This document shows positions 34,206 to 46,405 of a stretch of DNA of 64,000 bases, one piece after another (positions within the stretch are counted from its first letter, which is position 1; every line of letters begins with the position of its first letter). The notes beneath the pieces were generated by a model that worked only from the letters and a program-made list of their open reading frames with translations, did not search any database and had not been told where the DNA came from. Position numbers and translations under genes: made by a program. The DNA is from Xenopus tropicalis (taxonomy: Eukaryota; Chordata; Amphibia; Anura; Pipidae), in NCBI RefSeq assembly GCF_000004195.4, contig NC_030680.2, forward strand, positions 149,896,045 to 149,960,044, in the 5' to 3' direction.

Positions 34206-36955
34206 GGAGTCTGGCAAATAGTGGGTGGGACTAGAGCACTCTGATGGCTGCTAATAGGGGGAGGGGCAGGGAGTCTGTGACTCAAGTAGTGGGTGGGACT
34301 AGAACACTCTGATGGAAGCTTACAGGGGAGGGGCAGGGAGTCTGTGACTCAAGTAGTGGGTGGGACTAGAACACTCTGATGGAAGCTAAAAGGGGAGGGG
34401 CAGGGAGTTTGTGATTTAAGTAGTGGGTTGTACTGGAACACTATAATAATAATATAATAAGGGGAGGGGCAGGGAGTCTGTGACTCATGTAGTGGGTGGG
34501 GCTCTAGTTGTAGCTAATAGGGAGGGGTCAGGGAGTTTGTGACTCAAGCAGTGGGTGGGACTAGAACATTAATGGAAGCTTACAGGGGGAGGGAGTTTGT
34601 GACTCAAGCAGTGGGTGGGACTAAAACATGAATGGAAGCTTACAGGGGGAGGGGGAGGGAGTTTGTGACTCAAGCAGTGGGTGGGACTAGAACATTAATG
34701 GAAGCTTACAGGGGGAGGGAGTCTGTGACTCAAGCAGTGGGTGGGACTAGAACATTAATGGAAGCTTTCAGGGGGAGGGGGAGGGAGTTTGTGACTCAAG
34801 CAGTGGGTGGGACTAGAACATTAATGGAAGCTTACAGGGGGAGGGAGTCTGTGACTCAAGCAGTGGGTGGGACTAGAACATTAATGGAAGCTTTCAGGGG
34901 GAGGGGGAGGGAGTTTGTGACTCAAGCAGTGGGTGGGACTAGAACATAAATGGAAGCTTACAGGGGGAGGGAGTTTGTGACTCAAGCAGTGGGTGGACTA
35001 GAACATAAATGGAAGCTTACAGGGGGAGGGAGTTTGTGACTCAAGCAGTGGGTGGGACTAAAACATGAATGGAAGCTTACAGGGGGAGGGGGAGGGAGTT
35101 TGTGACTCAAGCAGTGGGTGGGACTAGAACATTAATGGAAGCTTACAGGGGGAGGGGGAGGGAGTTTGTGACTCAAGCAGTGGGTGAGACTAGAACATTA
35201 ATGGAAGCTTACAGGGGGAGGGAGTATGTGACTCAAGCAGTGGGTGGGACTAGAACATTAATGGAAGCTTTCAGGGGGAGGGGGAGGGAGTTTGTGACTC
35301 AAGCAGTGGGTGGGACTAGAACATTAATGGAAGCTTACAGGGGGAGGGGGAGGGAGTTTGTGACTCAAGCAGTGGGTGGGACTAGAACATTAATGGAAGC
35401 TTACAGGGGGAGGGAGTCTGTGACTCAAGCAGTGGGTGGGACTAGAACATTAATGGAAGCTTTCAGGGGGAGGGGGAGGGAGTTTGTGACTCAAGCAGTG
35501 GGTGGGACTAGAACATTAATGGAAGCTTACAGGGGGAGGGAGTCTGTGACTCAAGCAGTGGGTGGGACTAGAACATTAATGGAAGCTTTCAGGGGGAGGG
35601 GGAGGGAGTTTGTGACTCAAGCAGTGGGTGGGACTAGAACATAAATGGAAGCTTACAGGGGAGGGAGTTTGTGACTCAAGCAGTGGGTGGACTAGAACAT
35701 AAATGGAAGCTTACAGGGGGAGGGAGTTTGTGACTCAAGCAGTGGGTGGGACTAGAACATTAATGGAAGCTTACAGGGGGAGGGGGAGGGAGTTTGTGAC
35801 TCAAGCAGTGGGTGGGACTAAAACATGAATGGAAGCTTACAGGGGGAGGGGGAGGGAGTTTGTGACTCAAGCAGTGGGTGGGACTAGAACATTAATGGAA
35901 GCTTACAGGGGGAGGGGGAGGGAGTTTGTGACTCAAGCAGTGGGTGAGACTAGAACATTAATGGAAGCTTACAGGGGGAGGGAGTCTGTGACTCAAGCAG
36001 TGGGTGGGACTAGAACATTAATGGAAGCTTTCAGGGGGAGGGGGAGGGAGTTTGTGACTCAAGCAGTGGGTGGGACTAGAACATAAATGGAAGCTTACAG
36101 GGGGAGGGAGTTTGTGACTCAAGCAGTGGGTGGGACTAGAACATTAATGGAAGCTTACAGGGGGAGGGGGAGGGAGTTTGTGACTCAAGCAGTGGGTGAG
36201 ACTAGAACATTAATGGAAGCTTACAGGGGGAGGGAGTCTGTGACTCAAGCAGTGGGTGGGACTAGAACATTAATGGAAGCTTACAGGGGGAGGGAGTCTG
36301 TGACTCAAGCAGTGGGTGGGACTAGAACATTAATGGAAGCTTACAGGGGGAGGGGGAGGGAGTTTGTGACTCAAGCAGTGGGTGGGACTAGAACATAAAT
36401 GGAAGCTTACAGGGGGAGGGAGTTTGTGACTCAAGCAGTGGGTGGGACTAGAACATTAATGGAAGCTTTCAGGGGGAGGGGGAGGGAGTTTGTGACTCAA
36501 GCAGTGGGTGGGACTAGAACATAAATGGAAGCTTACAGGGGGAGGGAGTTTGTGACTCAAGCAGTGGGTGGGACTAGAACATTAATGGAAGCTTACAGGG
36601 GGAGGGGGAGGGAGTTTGTGACTCAAGCAGTGGGTGAGACTAGAACATTAATGGAAGCTTTCAGGGGGAGGGGGAGGGAGTTTGTGACTCAAGCAGTGGG
36701 TGGGACTAGAACATAAATGGAAGCTTACAGGGGGAGGGAGTTTGTGACTCAAGCAGTGGGTGGGACTAGAACATTAATGGAAGCTTACAGGGGGAGGGGG
36801 AGGGAGTTTGTGACTCAAGCAGTGGGTGGGACTAGAACATTAATGGAAGCTTACAGGGGGAGGGAGTCTGTGACTCAAGCAGTGGGTGGGACTAGAACAT
36901 TAATGGAAGCTTACAGGGGGAGGGAGTCTGTGACTCAAGCAGTGGGTGGGACTAC
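34206..36955 (+). repeat. 60/66-bp minisatellite, first block
   Basis: The unit is agaacattaatggaagctta + cagggggagggagtttgtga + ctcaagcagtgggtgggact, 60 bp, or 66 bp when gggagg is doubled. The left 350 bp is divergent and the rest nearly uniform. Both lengths are divisible by three, so plus-strand frames beginning at the ATG of aATGgaagct stay open for up to 191 codons; I treat them as artefacts. A divergent relative lies at 57800-59060. Confidence 0.97.
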
Positions 36956-37210
36956 AGCACTACCCTATATAGAATCTGCATTGCTTGTAACCTATACAAG
37001 ACCAGGGTCGGACAGGGTCAGTGGGACACCAGGAAAAAACCCAGTAGGCCCCGCTGATTCATCATGGCTGCAACCACCCTACCACAGAGGGGCAGGGTAA
37101 AGGTTCATGATTGGGGGGAAAAGGTCCATGACTAGGCTGGGGGGCCCTTGAGGGGACAGCTCCGTTGGGCCCCAGACACCCCATTCTGACCCAGTCCAAG
37201 ACACGCCACA
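36956..37210 (+). repeat. 255-bp segment, copy 1 of a duplicated block
   Basis: Non-minisatellite sequence (agcactaccctatatagaat to agtccaagacacgccaca) that recurs at 38866-39120 apparently without change. The distance is 1910 bp, so the array and this segment were duplicated together. Confidence 0.95.
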
Positions 37211-38865
37211 AGCAGTGGGTGAGACTAGAACATTAATGGAAGCTTACAGGGGGAGGGAGTATGTGACTCAAGCAGTGGGTGGGACTAGAACATTAATGGA
37301 AGCTTACAGGGGGAGGGGGAGGGAGTTTGTGACTCAAGCAGTGGGTGGGACTAGAACATTAATGGAAGCTTACAGGGGGAGGGAGTCTGTGACTCAAGCA
37401 GTGGGTGGGACTAGAACATTAATGGAAGCTTTCAGGGGGAGGGGGAGGGAGTTTGTGACTCAAGCAGTGGGTGGGACTAGAACATTAATGGAAGCTTACA
37501 GGGGGAGGGAGTCTGTGACTCAAGCAGTGGGTGGGACTAGAACATTAATGGAAGCTTTCAGGGGGAGGGGGAGGGAGTTTGTGACTCAAGCAGTGGGTGG
37601 ACTAGAACATAAATGGAAGCTTACAGGGGGAGGGAGTTTGTGACTCAAGCAGTGGGTGGGACTAGAACATTAATGGAAGCTTACAGGGGGAGGGGGAGGG
37701 AGTTTGTGACTCAAGCAGTGGGTGGGACTAAAACATGAATGGAAGCTTACAGGGGGAGGGGGAGGGAGTTTGTGACTCAAGCAGTGGGTGGGACTAGAAC
37801 ATTAATGGAAGCTTACAGGGGGAGGGGGAGGGAGTTTGTGACTCAAGCAGTGGGTGAGACTAGAACATTAATGGAAGCTTACAGGGGGAGGGAGTCTGTG
37901 ACTCAAGCAGTGGGTGGGACTAGAACATTAATGGAAGCTTTCAGGGGGAGGGGGAGGGAGTTTGTGACTCAAGCAGTGGGTGGGACTAGAACATAAATGG
38001 AAGCTTACAGGGGGAGGGAGTTTGTGACTCAAGCAGTGGGTGGGACTAGAACATTAATGGAAGCTTACAGGGGGAGGGGGAGGGAGTTTGTGACTCAAGC
38101 AGTGGGTGGGACTAGAACATTAATGGAAGCTTACAGGGGGAGGGAGTCTGTGACTCAAGCAGTGGGTGGGACTAGAACATTAATGGAAGCTTACAGGGGG
38201 AGGGGGAGGGAGTTTGTGACTCAAGCAGTGGGTGGGACTAGAACATAAATGGAAGCTTACAGGGGGAGGGAGTTTGTGACTCAAGCACTGGGTGAGACTA
38301 GAACACTAATGGAAGCTTACAGGGGGAGGGAGTCTGTGACTCAAGCAGTGGGTGGGACTAGAACATTAATGGAAGCTTTCAGGGGGAGGGGGAGGGAGTT
38401 TGTGACTCAAGCAGTGGGTGGGACTAGAACATAAATGGAAGCTTACAGGGGGAGGGAGTTTGTGACTCAAGCAGTGGGTGGGACTAGAACATTAATGGAA
38501 GCTTACAGGGGGAGGGGGAGGGAGTTTGTGACTCAAGCAGTGGGTGAGACTAGAACATTAATGGAAGCTTTCAGGGGGAGGGGGAGGGAGTTTGTGACTC
38601 AAGCAGTGGGTGGGACTAGAACATAAATGGAAGCTTACAGGGGGAGGGAGTTTGTGACTCAAGCAGTGGGTGGGACTAGAACATTAATGGAAGCTTACAG
38701 GGGGAGGGGGAGGGAGTTTGTGACTCAAGCAGTGGGTGGGACTAGAACATTAATGGAAGCTTACAGGGGGAGGGAGTCTGTGACTCAAGCAGTGGGTGGG
38801 ACTAGAACATTAATGGAAGCTTACAGGGGGAGGGAGTCTGTGACTCAAGCAGTGGGTGGGACTAC
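37211..38865 (+). repeat. 60/66-bp minisatellite, duplicated block
   Basis: Same unit as 34206-36955. From about 35800 onward, positions in the first block match this block at an offset of exactly 1910 bp, apart from local changes in unit order. Confidence 0.97.
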
Positions 38866-39120
38866 AGCACTACCCTATATAGAATCTGCATTGCTTGTAA
38901 CCTATACAAGACCAGGGTCGGACAGGGTCAGTGGGACACCAGGAAAAAACCCAGTAGGCCCCGCTGATTCATCATGGCTGCAACCACCCTACCACAGAGG
39001 GGCAGGGTAAAGGTTCATGATTGGGGGGAAAAGGTCCATGACTAGGCTGGGGGGCCCTTGAGGGGACAGCTCCGTTGGGCCCCAGACACCCCATTCTGAC
39101 CCAGTCCAAGACACGCCACA
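38866..39120 (+). repeat. 255-bp segment, copy 2 of a duplicated block
   Basis: Copy of 36956-37210. Copy 1 is followed by minisatellite; copy 2 is followed by unique sequence (catttagttattcctatgta), which marks it as the original right edge. Confidence 0.95.
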
Positions 39121-39969
39121 CATTTAGTTATTCCTATGTACTAAGCCCAAGTCAGTTGCCCCTCAGTGTGCAGGGAACCTGCTCAGAGAGACCCCCATAC
39201 AGTTATGAGACCGTCGGCAGCCATGTTCCCAAGCTCAATTCAGCGCAGACAGAAGGATAAAGACGACTTGTAGATAATACGGTTAAGGTTACAAACACAG
39301 TCCCATCTAACGCGGCGGAAGAACCGCCATTTCCCGGAGGCCAGATGCTCCTAATGAACGAGCGACTCGATGTTCCTCACATTCCTCGCTGTCTAATGGG
39401 CTTGGAGCGTTCTGTTCAGTGAAACACCAGCAGCTGGATGCTATGTACAATCAAAGCGCCTCGGCGCGGCGCGGAACCGCTCATTGAGCCGCGCTAAGTG
39501 ATATTATGCTCATTACAACCAAAAACAGATTTAGCAACATTGAAAACATGCCCCTCGCTCAGCCTGTGCGGTGGGAACCTCGGCAAAACCTCCAACTGGG
39601 GTTTCAGCTTCGTTTATCCTCAGAAAAGCCTTATTATATGTGACTGGGGCAGCGGCGCGGTGTGTGCGGTGAAGGACACGGGGCCCAGGGCTTTACCCAC
39701 AGACTCAATTTCAGGCTTTGGCTTCGTCGAGACACTTTCAGCGAGGCCGGGGGGGGGGGGTAATCTAAACAACATGGTGGGCAGGTTGGAGGGGGGAATC
39801 TGCTGATAGTTATCTGCCCAAAATTATTCCTGATAAATGTGAGAGATTGTGGGGAAACAGCAGCGCGTGTCTGTGGCGTAAAGTGAGGCGGGTCTGGGAG
39901 GGATTCCGGCGCTGAGTTTGCCCCAAACCTCTCCTTACCGCTGGTGTAGGGCCCTTCCAAGTGGGGGGG
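39121..39969. other. Intronic sequence, no gene recognised
   Basis: Apparently unique, GC-balanced sequence (39280-39730) with G runs at 39748-39761 and 39963-39973. Open frames here (102 and 128 codons) have no domain or splice support. Confidence 0.5.
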
Positions 39970-40158
39970 GGGGTCACCTTTAGTATGTAATAGAATGGCC
40001 AATTCTAAGCAACTTTTCAATTGGTTTTCATTATTTATTTTGTATAGTTTTTGAATTATTTCCCTTCTTCTTCTGACTCTTTGCAGCTTTCAAATGGGGG
40101 TCACTGACCCCGGCAGCCAAACCCTATTGCTCTGTGAGGCTCCAGTTTTATTGTTATA
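39970..40158 (-). mobile_element. TTAAAGG MITE fragment, reverse
   Basis: Reads agtatgtaatagaatggcca, ctgactctttgcagctttca and cccggcagccaaaccctatt, matching the reverse copy at 14770-15090. It stops at ttattgttat, about half-way through the element. Confidence 0.75.
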
Positions 40159-40159
40159 A

Positions 40160-40502
40160 AGTGCTAAATGTGCTAAATACTAGCTGCTGATTGGTTGCTA
40201 TGGGTTACTGCTCCTGGGCTGGGAATGTTTGCATTCTACCAACGGCAGAACTTCACAGTGAAACTACAACTGGCGACCAATAGGCCCTAATTACAGAGTA
40301 GGTTGGTAGGTCGACTTTAGGGGCCCCAAACTGGCTTTGCTTGGGGGCCCAGTAACTATGGGCCGAGCACTAACGAGTGGTTTATTGTTATGAACACGGA
40401 GCAGACAAACAAACCAAAACCAAATGGCTCCATCTGGCCAATCACAGCGATAGCCAATAAACTGACATAATGAAGTCCAAAAGGGGGAACCGCCCATAAT
40501 GT
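40160..40502 (+). repeat. Long inverted repeat, left arm
   Basis: aagtgctaaatgtgctaaat to ccgcccataatg. Reverse complement of 41463-41747 with small differences (for example gggccgagcactaacg against cgttagtgctcgtccc). About 290-320 bp paired, spacer about 960 bp. Confidence 0.85.
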
Positions 40503-40957
40503 GAAATGGCGGAAAATCCGCGAAATGGGTTTGTCGCGCAATTTTTTTGTCACCCACATCTTTTTTTGTCGCCCGTGGGCATTTTGACGTGACCGCGCCT
40601 TTTTTTTTTTACGTGACCACGTCTTTTTTTTTACGCTACCGCAACTCTTTTTTGATGCTACCGCAACTTTTTTTTGACGCTACCGCAACTCTTTTTTGAC
40701 GCTACCGCAACTCTTTTTTGATGCTACCGCAACTCTTTTTTGACGCTACCGCAACTCTTTTTTGACGCTACCGCAACTCTTTTTTGACGCTACCGCAACT
40801 CTTTTTTGACGCTACCGCAACTCTTTTTTGACGCTACCGCAACTCTTTTTTGACGCACGACAAATTTTTCAGCTGCAAATTTTCTCGGAAGATTTGAAAA
40901 ACAATTCGCCAATGTGGAAATTCCCTACGAATCTATGCCAGGCGAAAGTTTGAAGGG
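40503..40957 (+). mobile_element. hAT-like element copy with internal 22-bp array
   Basis: Interior gaaatgggtttgtcgcgcaa, tttttttgtcgcccgtgggc and right part caattcgccaatgtggaaat are shared with the family at 28.1, 45.2 and 49.4 kb. Positions 40625-40858 hold about 11 copies of a 21-22 bp unit (acgctaccgcaactcttttt). Confidence 0.65.
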
Positions 40958-41059
40958 TTAAATGTCTGCATGAACACGGAGGTGGAAAATGCGACAACGT
41001 TTATCCCTTACAATGGATTCGGGGGTTCGGCCAAACCCGAAAAATTGGGTTTGGTGCAT

Positions 41060-41312
41060 CCCTACTTTTTATTCCGTATCTTTCTATTCAGCCCCTCTCC
41101 TATTCATATACCTGCCTCTCATTCAAACCACTCCCTGGTTGCCAAGGTAATTTGGACCCTAGCAACCAGATAGCGGTTATAACTCCAAACTGGAGAGCTG
41201 CTGAATGATTTATGAATTAAAAAATGACAAATGAAGACCAATTGCAAACCGTCTCAGAATATCGCTCTCTACATCCTGCTAAAGGTTAACTCAAAACCAC
41301 CCCTTTAAGGGC
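41060..41312 (-). mobile_element. TTAAAGG MITE fragment, reverse
   Basis: ttttattccgtatctttcta, ccactccctggttgccaagg, aatgaagaccaattgcaaac and the end aaccacccctttaag. Right half of the MITE of which the left half is at 39970-40158. Confidence 0.75.
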
Positions 41313-41462
41313 CTCTCTCCGGGTTTTGCCGTTATTATTATTATTCGAGAGATAAACGCTGCGCCTGATGTTCTCTCCATCCGCCCCAATATAAAAACAA
41401 AAAGAACAGAACCAGACTGTGACTGAACTGTAACCTCGCAACTGGTTTGGATTTCACACTAC
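41313..41462. other. Intronic spacer between inverted-repeat arms
   Basis: Short unique stretch; nothing recognised. Confidence 0.4.
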
Positions 41463-41747
41463 GTCGTTATGGGCGGTTCCCCCTATTGGACTTCATTATG
41501 TCAGTTTATTGGCTATCGCTGTGATTGGCCAGATGGAGCCATTTGGTTTTGGTTTGTTTGTCTGCGTCGTGTTCATAACAATAAACCACTCGTTAGTGCT
41601 CGTCCCGTAGTTACTGGGCCCCCAAGCAAAGCCAGTTTGGTCGACCTACCAACATACTCGGCGAAGTTCTGCCATTGGTAGAATGCAAAAATTCCCAGCC
41701 CAGGAACAGTAACCCATAGCAACCAATCAGCAGCTAGCATTTAGCAC
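41463..41747 (-). repeat. Long inverted repeat, right arm
   Basis: tatgggcggttccccctatt to agcagctagcatttagcac. Reverse complement of the arm at 40160-40502. Confidence 0.85.
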
Positions 41748-42430
41748 TGGTCACCTGTTTAAAAGCCTGCGTCTTATTGGTCACTATGGGTTACTGCTCC
41801 TGGGCAAACGTAGTGCCTTTTATTACATACTGGGGGGGGGGGGTTTGCGATTTCTGAAGATCGCAAATATCACGAAAATGCTTATGAAAAAATCGTATTA
41901 GTCACAATAATATCGTATTGGCAATCCAATCCGATTTTTTGCGGGCTAAAAATCTGAAAAAGTGGCGGAAAAGTTGCGAAAGCGGTGAAAAAGTCGCGAA
42001 AAAAATGATTGGACCGATCGAATGAATGCTCGGAGCATTCGTGGATAAGTAAATGTGCCCCATAGTGTGAGAAACAATACTGTGCCAATGAATTGTACTT
42101 GGGGCTGATTTATTGAAAAATTCTCCAAAAACCCCCCTAGCCCCGCCTATCTGTGCCACTTCCTGCTGCTTCCTTTCCCAGGGTGTGCAGGGGGGCGGCG
42201 GCACTGTAGGATAGGAACCAATCAGCAGCTAGGCTGACCTGATAGGGAACTGAAGCCTGTCTGTGCTTGTGTGAGTGCAGGGCTGTGATTGGCTCTCCCC
42301 CTCCTACTGTGCTTCTGGCAGGGACCGTTAGGACACGCCCACCCCTCATGTGAAACCCAGACAGGGACCTGAGAGGATCTATAGGGAGCGCCAATAAAGG
42401 GGCCATTGTTACAGATTCGCTCGTCACTAT
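41748..42430. other. Probably decayed interspersed repeats
   Basis: tttaaaagcctgcgtcttat, gatcgcaaatatcacgaaaa and gggctgatttattgaaaaat read like Xenopus repeat consensus pieces, but boundaries are unclear. G run at 41832-41842. Minus-strand frames of 60-100 codons are unsupported. Confidence 0.4.
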
Positions 42431-43084
42431 TTGTAAGATAACGAACCAGTTATGTACATATCTCCTAGTTTCTATTAATTAGGCCGGAAAGTTCTTTTGA
42501 AAAGGATAAAGGAAGGGGGGTTACTGTATGAGGAGCAGCGCCGATAGCATTCGGCCAATACGGATGGATAGCAGTGCCGGGATGTTCCAGCTGGGGAGAT
42601 CATCACTTGATAGAATGTCCTTGTTTCTAAAACCTTGGAACGTTTCCCCCATTTCCCTGAGAATCCCCCGCGCTCCGCGCGCTGCCAGGTTACAGCCTTC
42701 AGCCGGCACGTTGTAAATCAGCGCCAGGAGCCTCGGCGAGCGGGAAAAATGAGCACAACGCGCTCCAGACCCGCTTTTTTTTTTCTCGTTTTTCCGACCT
42801 CTTTTTAAAAAGTTGTTTTTTTTACCACGCACAGTAGGGGTTAATTTGCGAGAAACAGGACGGTCGGTCTGTTACTTCCATCTGCCGCGGTCTGGTTGTG
42901 TCAGGGCGAATATATGGGCCTCAGTGTCACCGGCGCCGCTGGAATAAATCACGGCCGGGTCAGGTGCGTTCATCCTGCAGAAGCCGCAGTGACAGGCCGA
43001 TCCGAAGGCGAAATGTACGGGTTGTACTGAGGGCTAGCGAGGAGCCAATGGGGCCCATTTGGCTGAAGAACCCCAAAAAATCCC
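42431..43084. other. Intronic sequence, no gene recognised
   Basis: Apparently unique, moderately GC-rich. Open frames up to 103 codons (minus) show no domain. Confidence 0.5.
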
Positions 43085-44337
43085 AGTGTCGGACTGAGAC
43101 GGAAGGGGCCCCGGTGTGGGACTGAGACGGAAGGGGCCCCGTTGTCGGAGTGAGACGGAAGGAGCCCGGTGTCGGACTGAGACGGAAGGTGCCCCGGTGT
43201 CGGACTGAGACGGAAGGGGCCCCGGTGTCGGACTTAGAGGGAAGGGGCCCCGGTGTGGGACTGAGACGGAAGGGGCCCCGGTGTGGGACTGAGACGGAAG
43301 GGGCCCCGGTGTGGGACTGAGACGGAAGGGGCCCCGGTGTGGGACTGAGACGGAAGGGGCCCCGGTGTGGGACTGAGACGGAAAGGGCCCCGGTGTGGGA
43401 CTGAGACGGAAGGGGCCCCGGTGTGGGACTGAGACGGAAGGGGCCCCGGTGTGGGACTGAGACGGAAGGGGCCCCGGTGTGGGACTGAGACGGAAGGGGC
43501 CCCGGTGTGGGACTGAGACGGAAGGGGCCCCGGTGTGGGACTGAGACGGAAGGGGCCCCGGTGTGGGACTGAGACGGAAGGGGCCCCGGTGTGGGACTGA
43601 GACGGAAGGGGCCCCGGTGTGGGACTGAGACGGAAAGGGCCCCGGTGTGGGACTGAGACGGAAGGGGCCCCGGTGTCGGAGTGAGACGGAAGGTGCCCCG
43701 GTGTGGGACTGAGACGGAAGGGGCCCCGGGGTGGGACTGAGACGGAAGGGGCCCCGGTGTCGGAGTGAGACGGAAGGGGCCCCGGTGTGGGACTGAGACG
43801 GAAGGGGCCCCGGTGTGGGACTGAGACGGAAGGGGCCCCGGTGTCGGACTGAGACGGAAGGGGCCCCGGTGTGGGACTGAGACGGAAGGGGCCCCGGTGT
43901 GGGACTGAGACGGAAGGGGCCCCGGTGTGGGACTGAGACGGAAGGGGCCCCGGTGTGGGACTGAGACGGAAGGGGCCCCGGTGTGGGACTGAGACGGAGG
44001 GGGCCCCGGTGTGGGACTGAGACGGAAGGGGCCCCGGTGTGGGACTGAGACGGAAGGGGCCCCGGTGTGGGACTGAGACGGAAGGGGCCCCGGTGTGGGA
44101 CTGAGACGGAGGGGGCCCCGGTGTCGGACTGAGACGGAAGGGGCCCCGGTGTGGGACTGAGACGGAAGGGGCCCCGGTGTGGGACTGAGACGGAAGGGGC
44201 CCCGGTGTGGGACTGAGACGGAAGGGGCCCCGGTGTGGGACTGAGACGGAGGGGGCCCCGGTGTGGGACTGAGACGGAAGGGGCCCCGGTGTGGGACTGA
44301 GACGGAAGGGGCCCTGGTGTCGGACTGAGCCGGCAGT
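43085..44337 (+). repeat. 28-bp GC-rich minisatellite, about 44 copies
   Basis: Unit ggtgtgggactgagacggaa + ggggcccc. The ggggcccc core is self-complementary, so neighbouring units can pair. Variants (gtcgga, gagggg, aaaggg) are scattered. The array ends at ctgagccggcagtc. Confidence 0.98.
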
Positions 44338-44406
44338 CTATTTTCCCTACACGCTGTGCTCTATTCCTCCATCTTGGATCCCATACAGAATTAGGGAATA
44401 ACCATG

Positions 44407-44658
44407 AAGAGTGATGAGCGAATCTGTCCCGTTTTGCGTCGGCAAAAACTTCTAAAAAATTTGTGAAACGCCAAAAAAATTGCCAAATGCGTCTCCAGCG
44501 TGACTTGTTTGACGCGACGCATCTTTTCCAACCAGAACTTTTTTAAGTGCAACCGCGACTTTTCCCTTCTCTCTGGAAACTTGTGTCGCAGCTAATTTCG
44601 CCCAAATGCCGAGTTTGGCTGTGAATCCGTTTCTGGCGGAAAACGTTGCTCATCATGA
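44407..44658 (+). mobile_element. hAT-like non-autonomous element, short copy
   Basis: gagtgatgagcgaatctgtc to ggaaaacgttgctcatcat; the sequence catgaa flanks both ends. No internal array in this copy, so it may be close to the unexpanded form. Confidence 0.7.
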
Positions 44659-45240
44659 AACAGACCAATTAGAAGCGAGAGTTCCCCTGTACCCTATTGG
44701 CTGGTCCGAGCTCATCCGACTCACTCATTGCCTTGGAAGACAAACCCCATAAACATCATATTATGGGACCATTTGGCCCAAACCCCTCGGCCGGTGATTT
44801 TATTGGCCAATCAGAACCTTAATGGGGGCCCGACCGGCGGATTCATTACAAAGGGGAAGTTTCCCCTAAACACGTATTTCAGCGATAAACTCACACTCAT
44901 TAAATCACCGTATTCAGCGTTAGGGATTCGGGTAAAATTTCGGGGGTTTTTTTGTTGTTTTTTCTCTCTTTAGGCCTCACTTTATGGCGCTGGAAACAAG
45001 TGGCCTGTTATTGCTGGAAGAGAAACATGTGGTTTAACTTTGCCTGACCTTCTGCTCCCGAGATCTTTTCAATTTGTTCGTAGCTAAAAATAATGGCGGG
45101 GGATTAGGGGAGAGAAAGACTCAATTCAGACACTTTGGCGCATCGGGAGATCGCGGGTTTTTTTGTAATGAAGATGCGTGTCATGGCGGCAAGGGGTTAA
45201 TCACAACCCGCAGGCTTATTGTGGCCTTTAAAGGGGACCC
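44659..45240. other. Intronic sequence, no gene recognised
   Basis: No exon or repeat identified. Confidence 0.5.
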
Positions 45241-46405
45241 ACACATAGAGCTGTTTGCGAAACGGCAAAAAATTTGCGAAACGCATTTGGCGCACAACTT
45301 TTTTTTGGTGCCCGCAACTTTTTTTGACGCTCGCTCTATCTGACGGGACCGCGCCCATTTTTGATGCGACCACCCCCTTTTTTGATGCGACTGCGCCCAA
45401 TTTTGATGCAACCGCGTCCAATTTGACGCACGACAATTTTTCTTGACGTGCGACAAATTTTTGTGCCCCTTTGCATAAAAATCCAGCAATGGTGAAAATG
45501 GCGAAATTTGCCGTTAGGGATGAGCGGAACTCATAAAAAAGACGCGCCCGAGAAAAAAGAAAATTGCGCGACAAATGTGTTTCGCTAATTTTGCACCGTT
45601 TCGCAAATTTTACGGTGAAGCGAAACGATGAAAAATTTGCGAAACACATTTGTCGCACGATTTTCTTTTTTGTTGGGCGCATCTTTTTTATTGACACCAC
45701 CGCGCCCAATTTGACGCACGCCGAAATTTTTTTTACACTGCAAATTTTCACGAAACAATTCGCCAATGGCGAAAAAGCGGGGAAATTCACTGCGAATCCG
45801 TGCCTGACGAAAAAATTCGCCAGACATGGATTCACTGAGAAATTCCACATTTTGCCATTGGCGCATTTTTCCGTGAAACTGCCACAAAAATTTGCAGCAA
45901 CAAAAATACGGCAATCGAGGAAAAAGTCACAGTCGCGTCTAGTGATGAGCGTAATTTTTTGGCAGGCATGGATTTGCAGCAAATTTCCGCATTTCGCCAT
46001 TGGCGAATTGTTTTGCGAAACTTCTGTGAAAATGCGCAGTGCGTAAAAATTTTTTTGGTGCACGTCAAATTGGGCGCGGTTGTGTAAAAAAAAAAAGATG
46101 CGGGCGTTCAAAAAGAAAATCACGCGAAAAATGTGTTTTCTGAATTTCTCGCTGTTTCGCAAATTTTATGGCGAAACAGGACAGATTCGCTCATCATTAG
46201 CAGCAAATTTCGCCATTTTCACCATTGCCACATTTTTATGCAAAGGGGCGCAAAAATGCGCTTCGCAACAAAAAAAGTTGTGCACCAAAAATGATGCGTG
46301 CAACAATTTTTTTCATGCTTCACAAATTTTTCTCCGTTTTGTGAATTTTTGCAAAGTTTTGTGAATTTTTCGGCAAAACGGGACAGATTCGCTCATCACT
46401 AGTCG
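45241..46405. mobile_element. Cluster of hAT-like element copies, mixed orientation
   Basis: Several partial copies inserted next to or into each other: tagtgatgagcgtaattttt at 45938, attcgctcatcattag at about 46184-46199 and attcgctcatcactag at 46388-46403 mark termini in both orientations. The 321-codon minus-strand frame (45197-46162) runs across these copies; its Phe/Lys/Cys-rich translation shows no domain and I do not call it a gene. Confidence 0.65.

Noticed and set aside
34632..39010. Family of 60-190 codon frames starting MEAYRGRG
   Set aside because: The ATG lies in the minisatellite unit and unit lengths of 60 and 66 bp keep the frame open.
45197..46162. 321-codon minus-strand frame
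   Set aside because: Runs through several hAT-like copies with opposite orientations; no domain seen and composition follows the repeats.
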